Of a stretch of 52,719 bases of DNA, positions 25,036 through 33,566 are shown one piece after another (the stretch's first letter is position 1; each line of letters begins with the position of its first letter). The DNA comes from Actinoplanes couchii (GTDB taxonomy: Bacteria > Actinomycetota > Actinomycetes > Mycobacteriales > Micromonosporaceae). Under the pieces are notes generated by a model that ran no database searches, was not told the DNA's origin, and saw nothing but the letters and a program-made list of their open reading frames with translations. The DNA is taken from assembly GCF_016862075.1 (NCBI RefSeq), contig NZ_BOMG01000065.1, positions 1 to 52,719 on the forward strand, given 5' to 3'. The position numbers and the translations under genes are program-made.

Positions 25036-25626
25036 TCAGACCACGGGAAGCGCCGACGGCGTGAACCGGTCACCATGTGGCCCGAACAGGTGCAGCACCT
25101 CGGCGGCGGTCCGGTCGGCGGGCCCGAACCAGTGCGGCAGCCCGGCGTCGAAGTCCGCGGTCTCACCCGGCTTGAGCAGCCGCTCCTGATCGGCCACCAG
25201 CAACCGGACGGTCCCGGCCAGTACGTAGAAGAACGCGTGCCCCGGGTGGGTGACCAGGATCGGTGGTTCGGCCGACGGGCTGAGGATCTGCTTGAAGACC
25301 TGGAGCCGGCCGGGGTACGTGGTCAGCGGGATCACCACACTGTCCAGCCGGGTGCGGGTCTGCCGGTGGTGCGGGGTCAGGTGGATCCGGGGATCCCCGG
25401 TCATCGGCGCGCCGATCATCTGTTCCAGCGCCATCCGGTACGTGGTGGCCAGCGGCAGCAGCAGGTCCAGGGTCGGGCGGCGTTTGCCCGCCTCCAGCCG
25501 GGACAGCGTGCTCACCGAGATGCCGGTCGCGGCGGCCAGCTCCTCCAGGGTCAGCCCGCGGTCCTGCCGGATCCGGTGCAGGCGGGGACCGATGTCGTCG
25601 AGCAGTTGCTGCAGCGCGGGTTCCAC
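25036..25626 (-). CDS. XRE-family regulator with C-terminal cupin domain
   Basis: The protein has 196 residues from GTG 25626; the longer open frame upstream would run over the divergent gene and is rejected. Residues about 8-65 are a Cro/C1-type helix-turn-helix (IRQDRGLTLEELAAATGISVSTLSRLEAGKRRPTLDLLLPLA). The C-terminus is a cupin (THPGHAFFYVLAGTVRLLVADQERLLKPGETADFDAGLPHWF). Regulators with this layout sense a small ligand in the cupin. It is divergent from a DHA2 efflux pump with a palindrome between the two, so it probably represses that pump. Confidence 0.8.
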   Translation of the reverse strand: MEPALQQLLDDIGPRLHRIRQDRGLTLEELAAATGISVSTLSRLEAGKRRPTLDLLLPLATTYRMALEQMIGAPMTGDPRIHLTPHHRQTRTRLDSVVIPLTTYPGRLQVFKQILSPSAEPPILVTHPGHAFFYVLAGTVRLLVADQERLLKPGETADFDAGLPHWFGPADRTAAEVLHLFGPHGDRFTPSALPVV

Positions 25627-25635
25627 AGGTGCAGT

Positions 25636-25650
25636 TTGCGGTCTTCGCAA
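25636..25650. promoter_or_regulatory. Palindrome between the XRE-cupin gene and the DHA2 pump
   Basis: TTGCG-N5-CGCAA is a perfect inverted repeat, 10 bases from the regulator GTG and 43 bases before the pump ATG. It is a candidate operator for the XRE-cupin protein. Confidence 0.45.
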
Positions 25651-25693
25651 GATGTCTCGGCCGGTGGGGGCCACCGCGGCGACGATCGGCGGC

Positions 25694-27085
25694 ATGACGA
25701 CTGAAACCGCACGCCGGTGGCCGGTCCTGGCCATCTGCGTCACGAGCATCTTCCTGGTGGGCCTGGACACGACTGTCGTCAACGTGGCGCTGCCGTCGAT
25801 CGGCGGCGAGCTGCGGCTGGCGATCAGCGACCTGCAGTGGGCGATCGACGCGTACACCCTGGTCCTGGCCAGTCTCCTGATCACCTCGGGCGCGCTGGGT
25901 GACCGGCTCGGCCGCCGGCGGGTGTTCCGGATCGGGCTGGTGCTGTTCGCCGCCGGTTCGGTGGCGTGCGCGCTGGCGCCGTCGATCGGCGCCCTGGTCG
26001 CGGCCCGGGCGCTGCAGGGGGTGGGCGCGTCGATGCTGACGCCGGTCGCCCTGGCCATCGTGATCAGCGGGGTCACCGAGCCCCGGGAACGCGCCCGGGT
26101 GATCGGGGTGTGGGCGGCGGTGTTCGGGCTGAGCATGGCGGCCGGCCCGCTGCTCGGCGGGGCGCTGATCACCGGGCTGGGCTGGCGGACCGTGTTCTGG
26201 ATGAACCTGCCGATCGTCGCGGTGGTGCTGGCGCTGACCTTCCGGTTCGTGCCGGAGTCCCGCGCGCCCCGGGCCCGGCGTCTGGACCTGCCCGGTCAGG
26301 TGCTGCTGACCGCCCTGGTCGCGGCGACGGTCGCGGTTCTGATCGAGGGGCCGCGGCTGGGCTGGGGATCGCCGCTGCTGCTCGGTGGGTACGCCGCGAT
26401 CGTCGCTCTGCTGACCGTGTTCGTCCGGGTGGAGACCCGGCGCGACGAGCCACTGATGGACCTCGGGCTGTTCCGCCGGGCCCCGTTCACCGCGGCGGTC
26501 GGCGGGGCGGTGGCGATGTTCGTGGCGCTCAACGTGACCCTGCTCCTGGGCACCCTCTACCTGCAGCAGGTACGAGGTCTGACCGCCCTCGCCGCGGGCC
26601 TGGTCACGCTGCCGATGGCGCTGGCCGCGACGGTGTTCGCGCCGCTCTCCGGCATGCTGGTCGGCCGGGCCGGGCCCCGGCTGCCGCTGCGGATCGCCGG
26701 GGCGGCCACGATGCTCGGCGGAGCGCTGCTGGTCGGGCTCGGCGACCGGACCCCGATGCCGGTGCTGCTGGTGGCGTACCTGTTCATCGGTGTCGGCATC
26801 GGTTTCGCGAACGCCCCGATCACCAACACCGCGGTCAGTGGTCTCCCGCCGGCCCGCGCCGGGGTGGCCGCCGGGATCGCCTCGACGTCACGCCAGGTGG
26901 GCGCCGCCCTTGGTGTCGCCCTGGCCGGTGGCCTGCTGGCCGGGATCGCCCCGGCCGGGCTGGCGGCGGCGACCCGGCCGGGCTGGGCGCTGGTCGCGGC
27001 GTGCGGCGCGGCGGTCCTGCTGGCGGCCCAGGTGTCCCCGGCGCTCCGCCCCGCCCCCGCGACGGTGGTGGGCGCCACCCGATAG
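25694..27085 (+). CDS. DHA2-family MFS drug efflux transporter
   Basis: The 463-residue protein has fourteen predicted helices, the EmrB/QacA (DHA2) layout. Motif D1 is LDTTVVNVALPSI in helix 1, motif A is GALGDRLGRRRVF, motif B is RALQGVGASML and motif C is GPLLGGALITGLGWRTVFWMNLP. It exports lipophilic compounds by proton antiport. ATG 25694 faces the divergent XRE-cupin regulator. Confidence 0.85.
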   Translation: MTTETARRWPVLAICVTSIFLVGLDTTVVNVALPSIGGELRLAISDLQWAIDAYTLVLASLLITSGALGDRLGRRRVFRIGLVLFAAGSVACALAPSIGALVAARALQGVGASMLTPVALAIVISGVTEPRERARVIGVWAAVFGLSMAAGPLLGGALITGLGWRTVFWMNLPIVAVVLALTFRFVPESRAPRARRLDLPGQVLLTALVAATVAVLIEGPRLGWGSPLLLGGYAAIVALLTVFVRVETRRDEPLMDLGLFRRAPFTAAVGGAVAMFVALNVTLLLGTLYLQQVRGLTALAAGLVTLPMALAATVFAPLSGMLVGRAGPRLPLRIAGAATMLGGALLVGLGDRTPMPVLLVAYLFIGVGIGFANAPITNTAVSGLPPARAGVAAGIASTSRQVGAALGVALAGGLLAGIAPAGLAAATRPGWALVAACGAAVLLAAQVSPALRPAPATVVGATR

Positions 27086-27135
27086 CCGGCCGTCACTTTC
27101 CTCAACAGGCCACCTCCGGAGCCGATCAAAGCAGC

Positions 27136-28641
27136 GTGAACCGAAGAGACCCGGCGCTAGCCGTGGCCGTAGCCTGGACCGTCCTGGCCGCAGCACTGCT
27201 CTTCACGTTCCACACCGACTCGGAGGCCCAGGTCAGCATCTTCTGGGCGTTCCAGCCGCCGCTCGACCTGCTGTTCGCCGTCTGGTCCTGGCGGGTCTCC
27301 CGGATGGCGACCGGGGCGACCCGCCGGTTCTGGCGGGTCCTCACCGTCTCCGGAACCCTGTTCACGATCGGCGACACCACCCAGTTCGTGCTGTCGCTGG
27401 GGCAGCGTGACCGCTGGTCCACCACCGGCGGCGACGTCCAGTCGACACTGTTCGCGGTCGGGCTCGGGCTGATCGTCGTCGCCATGCTGATCCACCCGCA
27501 CGCCGGCCGCAGCGGGCGGGACCGGATCGCGTTCTGGCTGGACTCGGCGACCGTACTGGTCGGTGGGATGGTGGTGGCCTGGTGTTTCGCCATCAACCCG
27601 GAGGACATGCGGACCAACCCGGTCGGTGCGCTGGCCGGCGCCGCGGTGGTGCTGACCTCGGCGTTCGCGGCGGTCAAGATGATGCTCAGCGGCAACGCGC
27701 CGATGCACCGCAACGCCGCCCTGCCGATGATCTTCGCGGCGATCGTGAACGCGGTAGGCGTGTTCGCGGCGCCGAACGCCGAGGAGTCGCTTCCGGCGTA
27801 CGTCTACGTGATCCGTTTTCTGCCCTCGCTGCTGATCGCTGTCGGGCCACGGATCCAGGAGATCACCGCCCGATTCGACGAGACGGCGTTCGGGGCGCGG
27901 CGCCGGAAACCGTACAGCCTGCTGCCCTATGGTTCGATCTTCGTGGTTTTCGTGGCGATGATCCTGGTGCTGCCGGAGGACCGCGACGACGCCCGCCTGT
28001 GGGGTGCCGTCGGCGGGCTCGGCGTCATCGTCGCGATGGTGGTGGCCCGGCAACTGCTCGCCTTCCACGACAACAAACGCCTCATCGAGAAACTCGACAG
28101 CACCCTCACCGAGCTGCGCGAACACCAGGTCCGGCTGCGCCGGCAGGCACTCTTCGACGACCTGACCGGGCTCGCCAACCGCACCCACTTCCGCGAGGAG
28201 GTCAGCGCCGCCCTGGAGCACGCCGAGCCGGGAACGGTGTCGCTGCTCCTCGTCGACCTGGACGGATTCAAGGCGGTCAACGACACGCTGGGGCACGCGG
28301 CCGGGGACGCGCTGCTGGCCGGCGTCGCCGACAAACTGCGGTCCGCGGTCCGCGCCGGCGACCTCCCGGCCCGGCTCGGCGGCGACGAGTTCGCCGTGCT
28401 GCTGCGCGACTGCGACCACCTCGACGCCGAACGCACCGCGCAGCGCATCCTGCAGGCCCTGACCGTCCCGATCCCGGTCGACGGCACCGCGGTCCGGGCC
28501 AGTGCCAGCATCGGCGTCGCCTGTGCGGAATCGGACGACGACATCCGCAGCCTCCTGCACGCCGCCGACACCGCCATGTACGCCGCCAAACACGACGGCA
28601 AAGGCACGTGGATGCGCTACGACCACAGCATGAGCTCGTAG
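27136..28641 (+). CDS. Membrane diguanylate cyclase (GGDEF)
   Basis: The protein has 501 residues from GTG 27136, with GGAG about 15 bases upstream. About nine N-terminal helices (10-310) form an integral sensor without a known domain name. After a short coiled coil (EKLDSTLTELREHQVRLRRQ) comes a GGDEF domain with DDLTGLANRTHF, DLDGFKAVNDTLGHAAGD and an intact GGDEF catalytic loop. An RAGD (RxxD) inhibitory site sits just before it. It should therefore make c-di-GMP under product feedback. No EAL domain is present. Confidence 0.88.
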   Translation: MNRRDPALAVAVAWTVLAAALLFTFHTDSEAQVSIFWAFQPPLDLLFAVWSWRVSRMATGATRRFWRVLTVSGTLFTIGDTTQFVLSLGQRDRWSTTGGDVQSTLFAVGLGLIVVAMLIHPHAGRSGRDRIAFWLDSATVLVGGMVVAWCFAINPEDMRTNPVGALAGAAVVLTSAFAAVKMMLSGNAPMHRNAALPMIFAAIVNAVGVFAAPNAEESLPAYVYVIRFLPSLLIAVGPRIQEITARFDETAFGARRRKPYSLLPYGSIFVVFVAMILVLPEDRDDARLWGAVGGLGVIVAMVVARQLLAFHDNKRLIEKLDSTLTELREHQVRLRRQALFDDLTGLANRTHFREEVSAALEHAEPGTVSLLLVDLDGFKAVNDTLGHAAGDALLAGVADKLRSAVRAGDLPARLGGDEFAVLLRDCDHLDAERTAQRILQALTVPIPVDGTAVRASASIGVACAESDDDIRSLLHAADTAMYAAKHDGKGTWMRYDHSMSS

Positions 28642-28761
28642 AACCCGAACCCGAACCCCGAAGATCCTTGAAGGCCCGTTATTTTACGAATGACGGAGGG
28701 TGCCCGTGGCTACGACGCGAGGCCGGCCCGTCACCGGGCCGACCCGCGACCGCCGGGCCGG

Positions 28762-28779
28762 ATGCGGTGGTCACCGCAT
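28762..28779. other. 18-base palindrome downstream of the mannanase gene
   Basis: ATGCGGTGGTCACCGCAT is a perfect palindrome followed on the plus strand by TAAAA. It lies in the 180-base gap (28642-28821) between convergent diguanylate cyclase and mannanase genes, together with a smaller hairpin GGCCCG-TCAC-CGGGCC (28725-28740). Both are plausible terminators; I see no gene in this gap. Confidence 0.4.
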
Positions 28780-28821
28780 AAAACCGACCGCGACACCGCT
28801 CTTGGAGCGCACCCGCGTCCG

Positions 28822-30210
28822 TTATGACGCGGTGCAGGTCACCGCTGCCGGGGCGTTGTTGGTTCCGGTCCACGACGCGGTGAAGCCCCAGCTGGTGGTG
28901 GCGCCGGCCGCCAGCCGCCCGTTGTAGGCGGCGTTCTTCGCGGTCACCGTCTCACCGGAGGTCGTCACCGTCGCGTTCCAGCTGTTGGTGAACCGCTGCC
29001 CGTTGGGCCAGGTCCAGCTCACCGTCCAGGCGGTGATCGCCGAACCGCCCGCCTTCACCGTGACCTCACCCTGGAAACCGCCCTGCCAGGAACCGGTGGC
29101 CGCATAGGTGGCGGTGCAGCCCGCGTTGCCCGGCGGAGTGGAGACCGAGGCCGAGGGTGACGGCGAGGTCGACGGGGACGGCGAGTTCGACGAACCGGAC
29201 GGGGACGGCTGGACCCCACCGAAGATCGTCGCCTCCTTCGCGGTCGCCTTGATCCCGTTGGCCCCGTTGAACAGCCGCTGACCCCACGTCGTCAGCTGCG
29301 CCGGGTTGAAGTTGGTGACCAGGTCCAGGTATTCGACGCCGCCCCCGTTGCCGCTCCACGACCAGCCCAGATAGCCGACGCCGTACTGCTGCGCGGTGGC
29401 CAGGATGGTGTCCTCGTCCGGGTCGCCGTCCGAGTGCAGGTGCCCGAACTCGCCGATCACCAGCGGCAGCCCCGCGGTCCGGAACCGGGCCAGATAATCG
29501 GTGATCTCCGCGGCGGTGTCGAACACCCCGTACATGTGCACCGAGAAGACGACGTTCCGGTTCGGGTCGGTGGCGAACACACTCGCCGCGTTGTCCCGCA
29601 TGGTGAACGACCAGTCCTGACCCCAGTTCGGCGCGTCCACCATGATCTGGTGCGCGAACCCGGCCGCCCGCAGCCGGGTGATCGCGTTCTTGGTGTCGGC
29701 GACCCAGCCCGCGGCGTTGGTGTTCCCGTACGGCTCGTTGCCGATGTTCAGGATGACGTAGTTCTCCTGCCCGTCGAGCGCGCTCTTGATGGAGATCCAG
29801 TAGTCGACGGCCTGAGCAAGGCTGGCCGCGGCGCCTTCTTCGCCGTATCCGGTGGTGTCGTGCACCTCGAGAACACAGATCAGCCGGTTGGCCTTGCACT
29901 GACTGATCACATTGGTGACGTCGGCGGCGTCGTTCCGGGTCCACCGGTTCCCGCTGCTCAGCACCACCCGGACGGTGTTGGCCCCGAGCGCCTTGCTGTT
30001 GGCGAGCGACCCGAGCTGACTCGTGTACCAGGTGTGCGCGTGGTTGACCCCGCGCATCACGAACGGATTGCCGTTCCCTTCCAGGATCCGGGTGCCGGAG
30101 ACGGTGAACCCGGTGGCCGCTTGCGCGGGCTGGGCGACGGCCAGTCCCACCGCTCCGGCACAGAACGCGACGACCAGGGATGCGACCCATTTCCATCGAA
30201 ACGTAGTCAT
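28822..30210 (-). CDS. Secreted GH5 endo-beta-1,4-mannanase with CBM2
   Basis: The protein has 462 residues. A signal peptide (about 1-31, ending QAA) is followed by a GH5 subfamily 8-like catalytic domain (32-330). It closely resembles Streptomyces mannanases: VMRGVNHAHTWY, GANTVRVVLSSGNRW, acid/base Glu159 in NIGNEP, HMYG, nucleophile Glu254 in IGEFG and WSWSGNGGG. A Ser/Pro linker (about 335-357) joins a CBM2 module (C-terminal ~100 residues, with paired cysteines and exposed Trp) that binds cellulose. It hydrolyses mannan in plant cell walls outside the cell. A perfect 20-base palindrome lies upstream. Confidence 0.9.
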   Translation of the reverse strand: MTTFRWKWVASLVVAFCAGAVGLAVAQPAQAATGFTVSGTRILEGNGNPFVMRGVNHAHTWYTSQLGSLANSKALGANTVRVVLSSGNRWTRNDAADVTNVISQCKANRLICVLEVHDTTGYGEEGAAASLAQAVDYWISIKSALDGQENYVILNIGNEPYGNTNAAGWVADTKNAITRLRAAGFAHQIMVDAPNWGQDWSFTMRDNAASVFATDPNRNVVFSVHMYGVFDTAAEITDYLARFRTAGLPLVIGEFGHLHSDGDPDEDTILATAQQYGVGYLGWSWSGNGGGVEYLDLVTNFNPAQLTTWGQRLFNGANGIKATAKEATIFGGVQPSPSGSSNSPSPSTSPSPSASVSTPPGNAGCTATYAATGSWQGGFQGEVTVKAGGSAITAWTVSWTWPNGQRFTNSWNATVTTSGETVTAKNAAYNGRLAAGATTSWGFTASWTGTNNAPAAVTCTAS

Positions 30211-30235
30211 AGTTCACTCCAGGGGACGGGGATGA

Positions 30236-30255
30236 CATTGGGAGCGCTCCCAATG
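30236..30255. promoter_or_regulatory. CebR-like operator at the mannanase promoter
   Basis: CATTGGGAGCGCTCCCAATG is a perfect palindrome containing TGGGAGCGCTCCCA, the established CebR (LacI-family) binding site at actinomycete cellulase and cellobiose genes. It lies 26 bases before the mannanase ATG. A TTGACA -35-like element is present on the minus strand at 30281-30276. Confidence 0.75.
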
Positions 30256-30498
30256 TGCCCGTAAGAATTCAAGATTGTCAACGTCGGCCACATTTCGCCG
30301 ACGCGCCGGAGCCCCGCGGGTTTCGCCTGACTGTTCGGAGGGTGTGGCCCGCCGGTTGATGATCACCCTGACCGAATCGGTCGTAGTTACTCTACGTTGC
30401 AAGGAGCAGCTTGACAGGTGTGGCGAAGGGGGTGAGAGTGACCAGCTTCAGGTCTTTGACCTGGACTGTTCCCGCCGCACGTGAAGGACTGGCCAAAC
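30256..30498. other. Intergenic region between the mannanase and a small hypothetical gene
   Basis: Besides the mannanase -35 it holds a small palindrome GACCG-AAT-CGGTC (30370-30382) and a TACTCT -10-like element, followed by AAGGAG before a TTG at 30411. That TTG opens a frame of about 30 codons (TSFRSLTWTVPAARE...). It could encode a small peptide, but there is no independent support. No other structure is seen. Confidence 0.3.
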
Positions 30499-30792
30499 AT
30501 GGACCTGCACCCTGACGACCACGAAGAGTTGCTGAACGGCAATTCGACTCTGGAGAAGTGGCGGCGCAGTGATCACGCGTTCGAGGTGGCCGAGGAGCTG
30601 ATGCGCATGCACGGAGGCTCCGTCCCGATGAGCGAACTCCTGTGGCTGGGCGCCGAGGCCTGGCTCCCACGCCAGTGGCGAGCGGGCCGGGCCCCCGAGC
30701 CCATCGCGGCGGCGGTGCAGGTCTTCAACCGCTGGCGAAAGCTGGAAGAGCGCCGCCTCGAACGCCGGAACCGCCCCACCGACCCGGCCTGA
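30499..30792 (+). CDS. Small hypothetical protein
   Basis: The protein has 97 residues from ATG 30499, with AAGGA 11 bases upstream; an in-frame GTG at 30481 would add 6 residues. It is strongly charged and helical (HPDDHEELLNGNSTLEKWRRSDHAFEVAEELMRMHGG..., RWRKLEERRLERRNR). It has no membrane helix or cysteine. It could be a small regulator or structural protein; no family is recognised. It converges with the serine hydrolase. Confidence 0.45.
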   Translation: MDLHPDDHEELLNGNSTLEKWRRSDHAFEVAEELMRMHGGSVPMSELLWLGAEAWLPRQWRAGRAPEPIAAAVQVFNRWRKLEERRLERRNRPTDPA

Positions 30793-30812
30793 CGACGAGC
30801 GCGGCGGCGGGG

Positions 30813-32312
30813 TCAGCGGAGTGTGGGCGGGTGCGGCAGGGTCGCCGGGAGCAGTTCGGCGGTGCTTCCGGTGGTGCGGTGGACGTCGGTCGTCAGGGGG
30901 TGCCGGCGGAACAGGCGGCCGCTGAAACGCAGCCAGCCGACGGTTCCGTCCGGGTTCCGGAGGAAGTCGGCCCGGCTGTGGGCGTCGGAGCCGTCCGGGG
31001 CCCACACCAGCACGTGATCCTTACGGTAGAACGGCAGCAGCATCTGTTCCACGCCGTCGACCCGGCCGCTCAACCGGCCGTCCGCGGCCACCAGGTCCAG
31101 GACGATCCGGGCCGGTTCGCCGGCCAGGCCGATCTGGTCGGCGACGTACCGCCCCTCGTACTCGGCCAGCGCCTCGGGCGGCAGGGTCCGCGGGGTGGCG
31201 GGCAGGTTGTGCAGGCCGGCGAATCTGCTGATCGCCCAGTCGCCGCCGAACAGTTCGGCGGTGAGCAGCGGGCCGCTCTCCGAGTTGGTCAGGACCGTCA
31301 GGGCGAAGTCCCGCTCCGGCACGATCATGAAACCGGAGTGCTGGCCGGGCAGGTCGCCGCCGTGCTGGACGACACGCGGGCCCTCGGCGGTGGGCCGCAG
31401 CATCCAGGTGACACCGGCGCCGTCCAGCTCGACGAAGAGGGTGCCGCCGGGGCCGGGCCGCCACCGCATGGCGCGCAGCGACCGCCGTTCCAGCAGCGGA
31501 CTGCCGTCGCCGAGGTGGTAGCGGGCCCAGGCGAGCTGGTCGCGGGCGCTGGAGAACAGGCCGCCGGCGGGGTGCAGGCTGCGCGGGATGGCCAGCGCCT
31601 CCGGCACGGCCACCACGTTCCCTTCCAGATCGAATCCATGCGGTACGGCTACCGCGGCGCCCGGGACGTCATCCGGGGAGAATCCGCTCTGCCGCAGCCG
31701 CAGCGGGTTCAGCACGAGGGCGCGCAGGGCCGTCTCGTACTCGCTGCCGGTGGCCACTTCGATCAGCCGCCCGGCGACGCCGATGGCCGCGTTGTTGTAC
31801 GAGAACACCTGACCGGGCGGGGTCAACTGGGGCACGGCGGCCAGCGCTTCCACGTACCCGGAAAGGGTGGGTGTGCTGGTGTAGACGTCCCCGAGCCAGC
31901 CCGCGCTGTGGTTGAGCAGCTGCCGCAGGGTGACCCGCCGGGACGCGGCCTCGTCGGCGGTGCGGAACCGGGGCAGGTAGCTGCGCACGGTCCGGTCCAG
32001 GTCGAGCCGCCCGTTCTCGACGAGACGCATGACGGCCGTGCCGGTGAAGGTCTTGGTGGTCGAGGCGATCCGGAACAGGGTGTCGGCGCCGACCGCCCGC
32101 GGGGCGGCGACGCTGGTGACGCCGAACCCGCCGACGTAGTCCCGGCCCTGGTGGCGCAGGCCGTAGGCGACGCCGGGAATCCGGTACGCCGCCATGCCGT
32201 CCTGGATCTTCTCCTCGAGGTCGCGGACCGCGCGTGGCAGGCGGGAGTCCACCGGAACCCCAGCGGCGGGCAGTGCGGCAGCGGTGCGGAGAACCATGCG
32301 ACGAGACACCAT
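30813..32312 (-). CDS. Exported serine hydrolase of the class C beta-lactamase/esterase family
   Basis: The protein has 499 residues from ATG 32312, which follows GGGAGG at a good distance; the longer frame to 32360 lacks a site. A short Tat-like signal (VSRRMVLRTAAALPAAG) leads into a beta-lactamase-like domain with the SxxK nucleophile in ASTTK, YxN in SYNNA and the KTG equivalent in QHGGDLPG. A C-terminal lipocalin-like extension (about 385-490) follows. Such enzymes are esterases, D-aminopeptidases or peptidoglycan-linked hydrolases. It is divergent from the pectinesterase. Confidence 0.8.
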   Translation of the reverse strand: MVSRRMVLRTAAALPAAGVPVDSRLPRAVRDLEEKIQDGMAAYRIPGVAYGLRHQGRDYVGGFGVTSVAAPRAVGADTLFRIASTTKTFTGTAVMRLVENGRLDLDRTVRSYLPRFRTADEAASRRVTLRQLLNHSAGWLGDVYTSTPTLSGYVEALAAVPQLTPPGQVFSYNNAAIGVAGRLIEVATGSEYETALRALVLNPLRLRQSGFSPDDVPGAAVAVPHGFDLEGNVVAVPEALAIPRSLHPAGGLFSSARDQLAWARYHLGDGSPLLERRSLRAMRWRPGPGGTLFVELDGAGVTWMLRPTAEGPRVVQHGGDLPGQHSGFMIVPERDFALTVLTNSESGPLLTAELFGGDWAISRFAGLHNLPATPRTLPPEALAEYEGRYVADQIGLAGEPARIVLDLVAADGRLSGRVDGVEQMLLPFYRKDHVLVWAPDGSDAHSRADFLRNPDGTVGWLRFSGRLFRRHPLTTDVHRTTGSTAELLPATLPHPPTLR

Positions 32313-32345
32313 CCAGACCTCCCGATGTTCCACAATGCCCTGTCC

Positions 32346-32358
32346 GTGCAAGTTGCAC
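32346..32358. promoter_or_regulatory. Palindrome upstream of the serine hydrolase
   Basis: GTGCAAGTTGCAC is a perfect 13-base palindrome with a central G, 34 bases before the serine hydrolase ATG. It is a candidate operator for that gene and is distinct from the LacI-type site 51 bases away. Confidence 0.4.
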
Positions 32359-32374
32359 ATCCCCGAAGATTTCG

Positions 32375-32403
32375 TTGACGTTAATCAATGGCTGGCCTAC
32401 CGT
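32375..32403 (+). promoter_or_regulatory. Sigma-70-type promoter for the pectinesterase
   Basis: TTGACG (32375-32380) is separated by 17 bases from TACCGT (32398-32403), a good actinomycete vegetative promoter. The operator begins 5 bases past the -10, over the expected transcription start. Confidence 0.55.
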
Positions 32404-32408
32404 GCCAA

Positions 32409-32422
32409 GGAAAGCGCTTTCC
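32409..32422. promoter_or_regulatory. LacI-family type operator at the pectinesterase promoter
   Basis: GGAAAGCGCTTTCC is a perfect 14-base palindrome overlapping the predicted start point, 33 bases before the GTG. It shares the AAGCGCTT core with the site before the SGNH esterase. Confidence 0.65.
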
Positions 32423-32454
32423 CCCAGCGCATTCCCCGCATCGAGGAGACTGGC

Positions 32455-33507
32455 GTGCGCAGGCGTACCTTTCTCGGAATGTCCTCCGGCCTCGGCATCG
32501 TGGCGACCGGCGTGGTCCCCGACCCCGCCCGGGCCGCCGGCCCCCGGCCCCATCTGATCGTCGCCGCGGACGGCAGCGGCGACCACGACACCGTGCAGGC
32601 GGCGGTCGACGCCGCACCCACCGCCCGCACCGAACCGTTCGTCATCGGCGTCCGTCCCGGCACCCACCGGGGTCAGGTGATCGTCCCGAAGACCAAGCCG
32701 CTGCTGGAGTTCCGTGGTCTCGGCCGCCGCCCCGAGGACGTGGTGATCGCCGACGACCGGGCCAACGGGACGGTGAAACCGGACGGCACCACCTGGGGCA
32801 CCTCGGGCAGCGCCTCGGTCACCGTCGACGGTGCCGGGTTCCGGGCGGTCAACCTGACGTTCGCGAACCTGTTCGACGAGGCGGCGCACCCGGAGATCAC
32901 CAACCGGCAGGCGGTGGCCGTGCTGACCCGGGCCGACCGGCTGGTCTTCGACCGGGTCCGGTTCCTCGGCAACCAGGACACGCTCTATCTGAACAGCAGC
33001 GCCGCCGGGGTCGTGGCCCGGGTCTTCCTGCGGGACTCGTACGTCGAAGGCGATGTCGATTTCATCTTCGGCCGGGCCACCGCCGTCTTCCAGCGCTGCC
33101 GGATCCACTCGCTGGACCGGGGGAGCACCCCGAACGGGTACGTCACCGCCCCCAGCACCGACAGCACCAACCCGCACGGGCTGCTCTTCGACCGCTGCCG
33201 GTTCACTTCGGACGCTCCGGCCGGCACGGTGTTCCTGGGCCGCCCGTGGCATCCGAGCAACGACCCGAACGCGATCGGTCAGACGGTCATCCGGAACTCG
33301 TGGATCGGCGCGCACGTCCCGGACGTGGCGTGGAGCGACTTCGGCACGTGGCCGTGGGAGGACGCCCGGTTCCGGGAGTTCCGCAACTTCGGGCCCGGCG
33401 CCCTGGTCTCGGGAAACCGTCCCCAGTTGACCGCCGAGGAGGCCGCGACCGCCACGGCCGGAGCGTTCCTGTCCGGTGACGACGGCTGGGAACCGCAACG
33501 CTGCTGA
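32455..33507 (+). CDS. Secreted pectinesterase (CE8)
   Basis: The protein has 350 residues from GTG 32455, preceded by GAGGAG. A twin-arginine signal (RRRTFLGMSSGLGIVATG) precedes a right-handed beta-helix. Pectin methylesterase signatures are present: VAADGSGDHDTVQAAVDAAP, GNQDTLY with the stabilising Gln and catalytic Asp, VEGDVDFIFGRATAVF with the nucleophile Asp, and LGRPWHP with the substrate-binding Arg. It removes methyl esters from homogalacturonan outside the cell. A LacI-type operator lies over its promoter, suggesting induction by plant-sugar breakdown products. Confidence 0.9.
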   Translation: MRRRTFLGMSSGLGIVATGVVPDPARAAGPRPHLIVAADGSGDHDTVQAAVDAAPTARTEPFVIGVRPGTHRGQVIVPKTKPLLEFRGLGRRPEDVVIADDRANGTVKPDGTTWGTSGSASVTVDGAGFRAVNLTFANLFDEAAHPEITNRQAVAVLTRADRLVFDRVRFLGNQDTLYLNSSAAGVVARVFLRDSYVEGDVDFIFGRATAVFQRCRIHSLDRGSTPNGYVTAPSTDSTNPHGLLFDRCRFTSDAPAGTVFLGRPWHPSNDPNAIGQTVIRNSWIGAHVPDVAWSDFGTWPWEDARFREFRNFGPGALVSGNRPQLTAEEAATATAGAFLSGDDGWEPQRC

Positions 33508-33566
33508 TCCGCTCGTGTGGGTGACGACGGTCGGCCCGGGCCGGGGAGTCCACATATTCTCGGCCC

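Noticed and set aside
25627..26172. N-terminal extension of the XRE-cupin regulator
   Set aside because: It would run through the divergent promoter and into the DHA2 pump gene; GTG 25626 gives a normal family length.
28700..28927. Short plus-strand frame after the diguanylate cyclase
   Set aside because: It runs antisense into the CBM2 coding region, lacks a ribosome-binding site and shows no family pattern; the region is better explained by hairpins.
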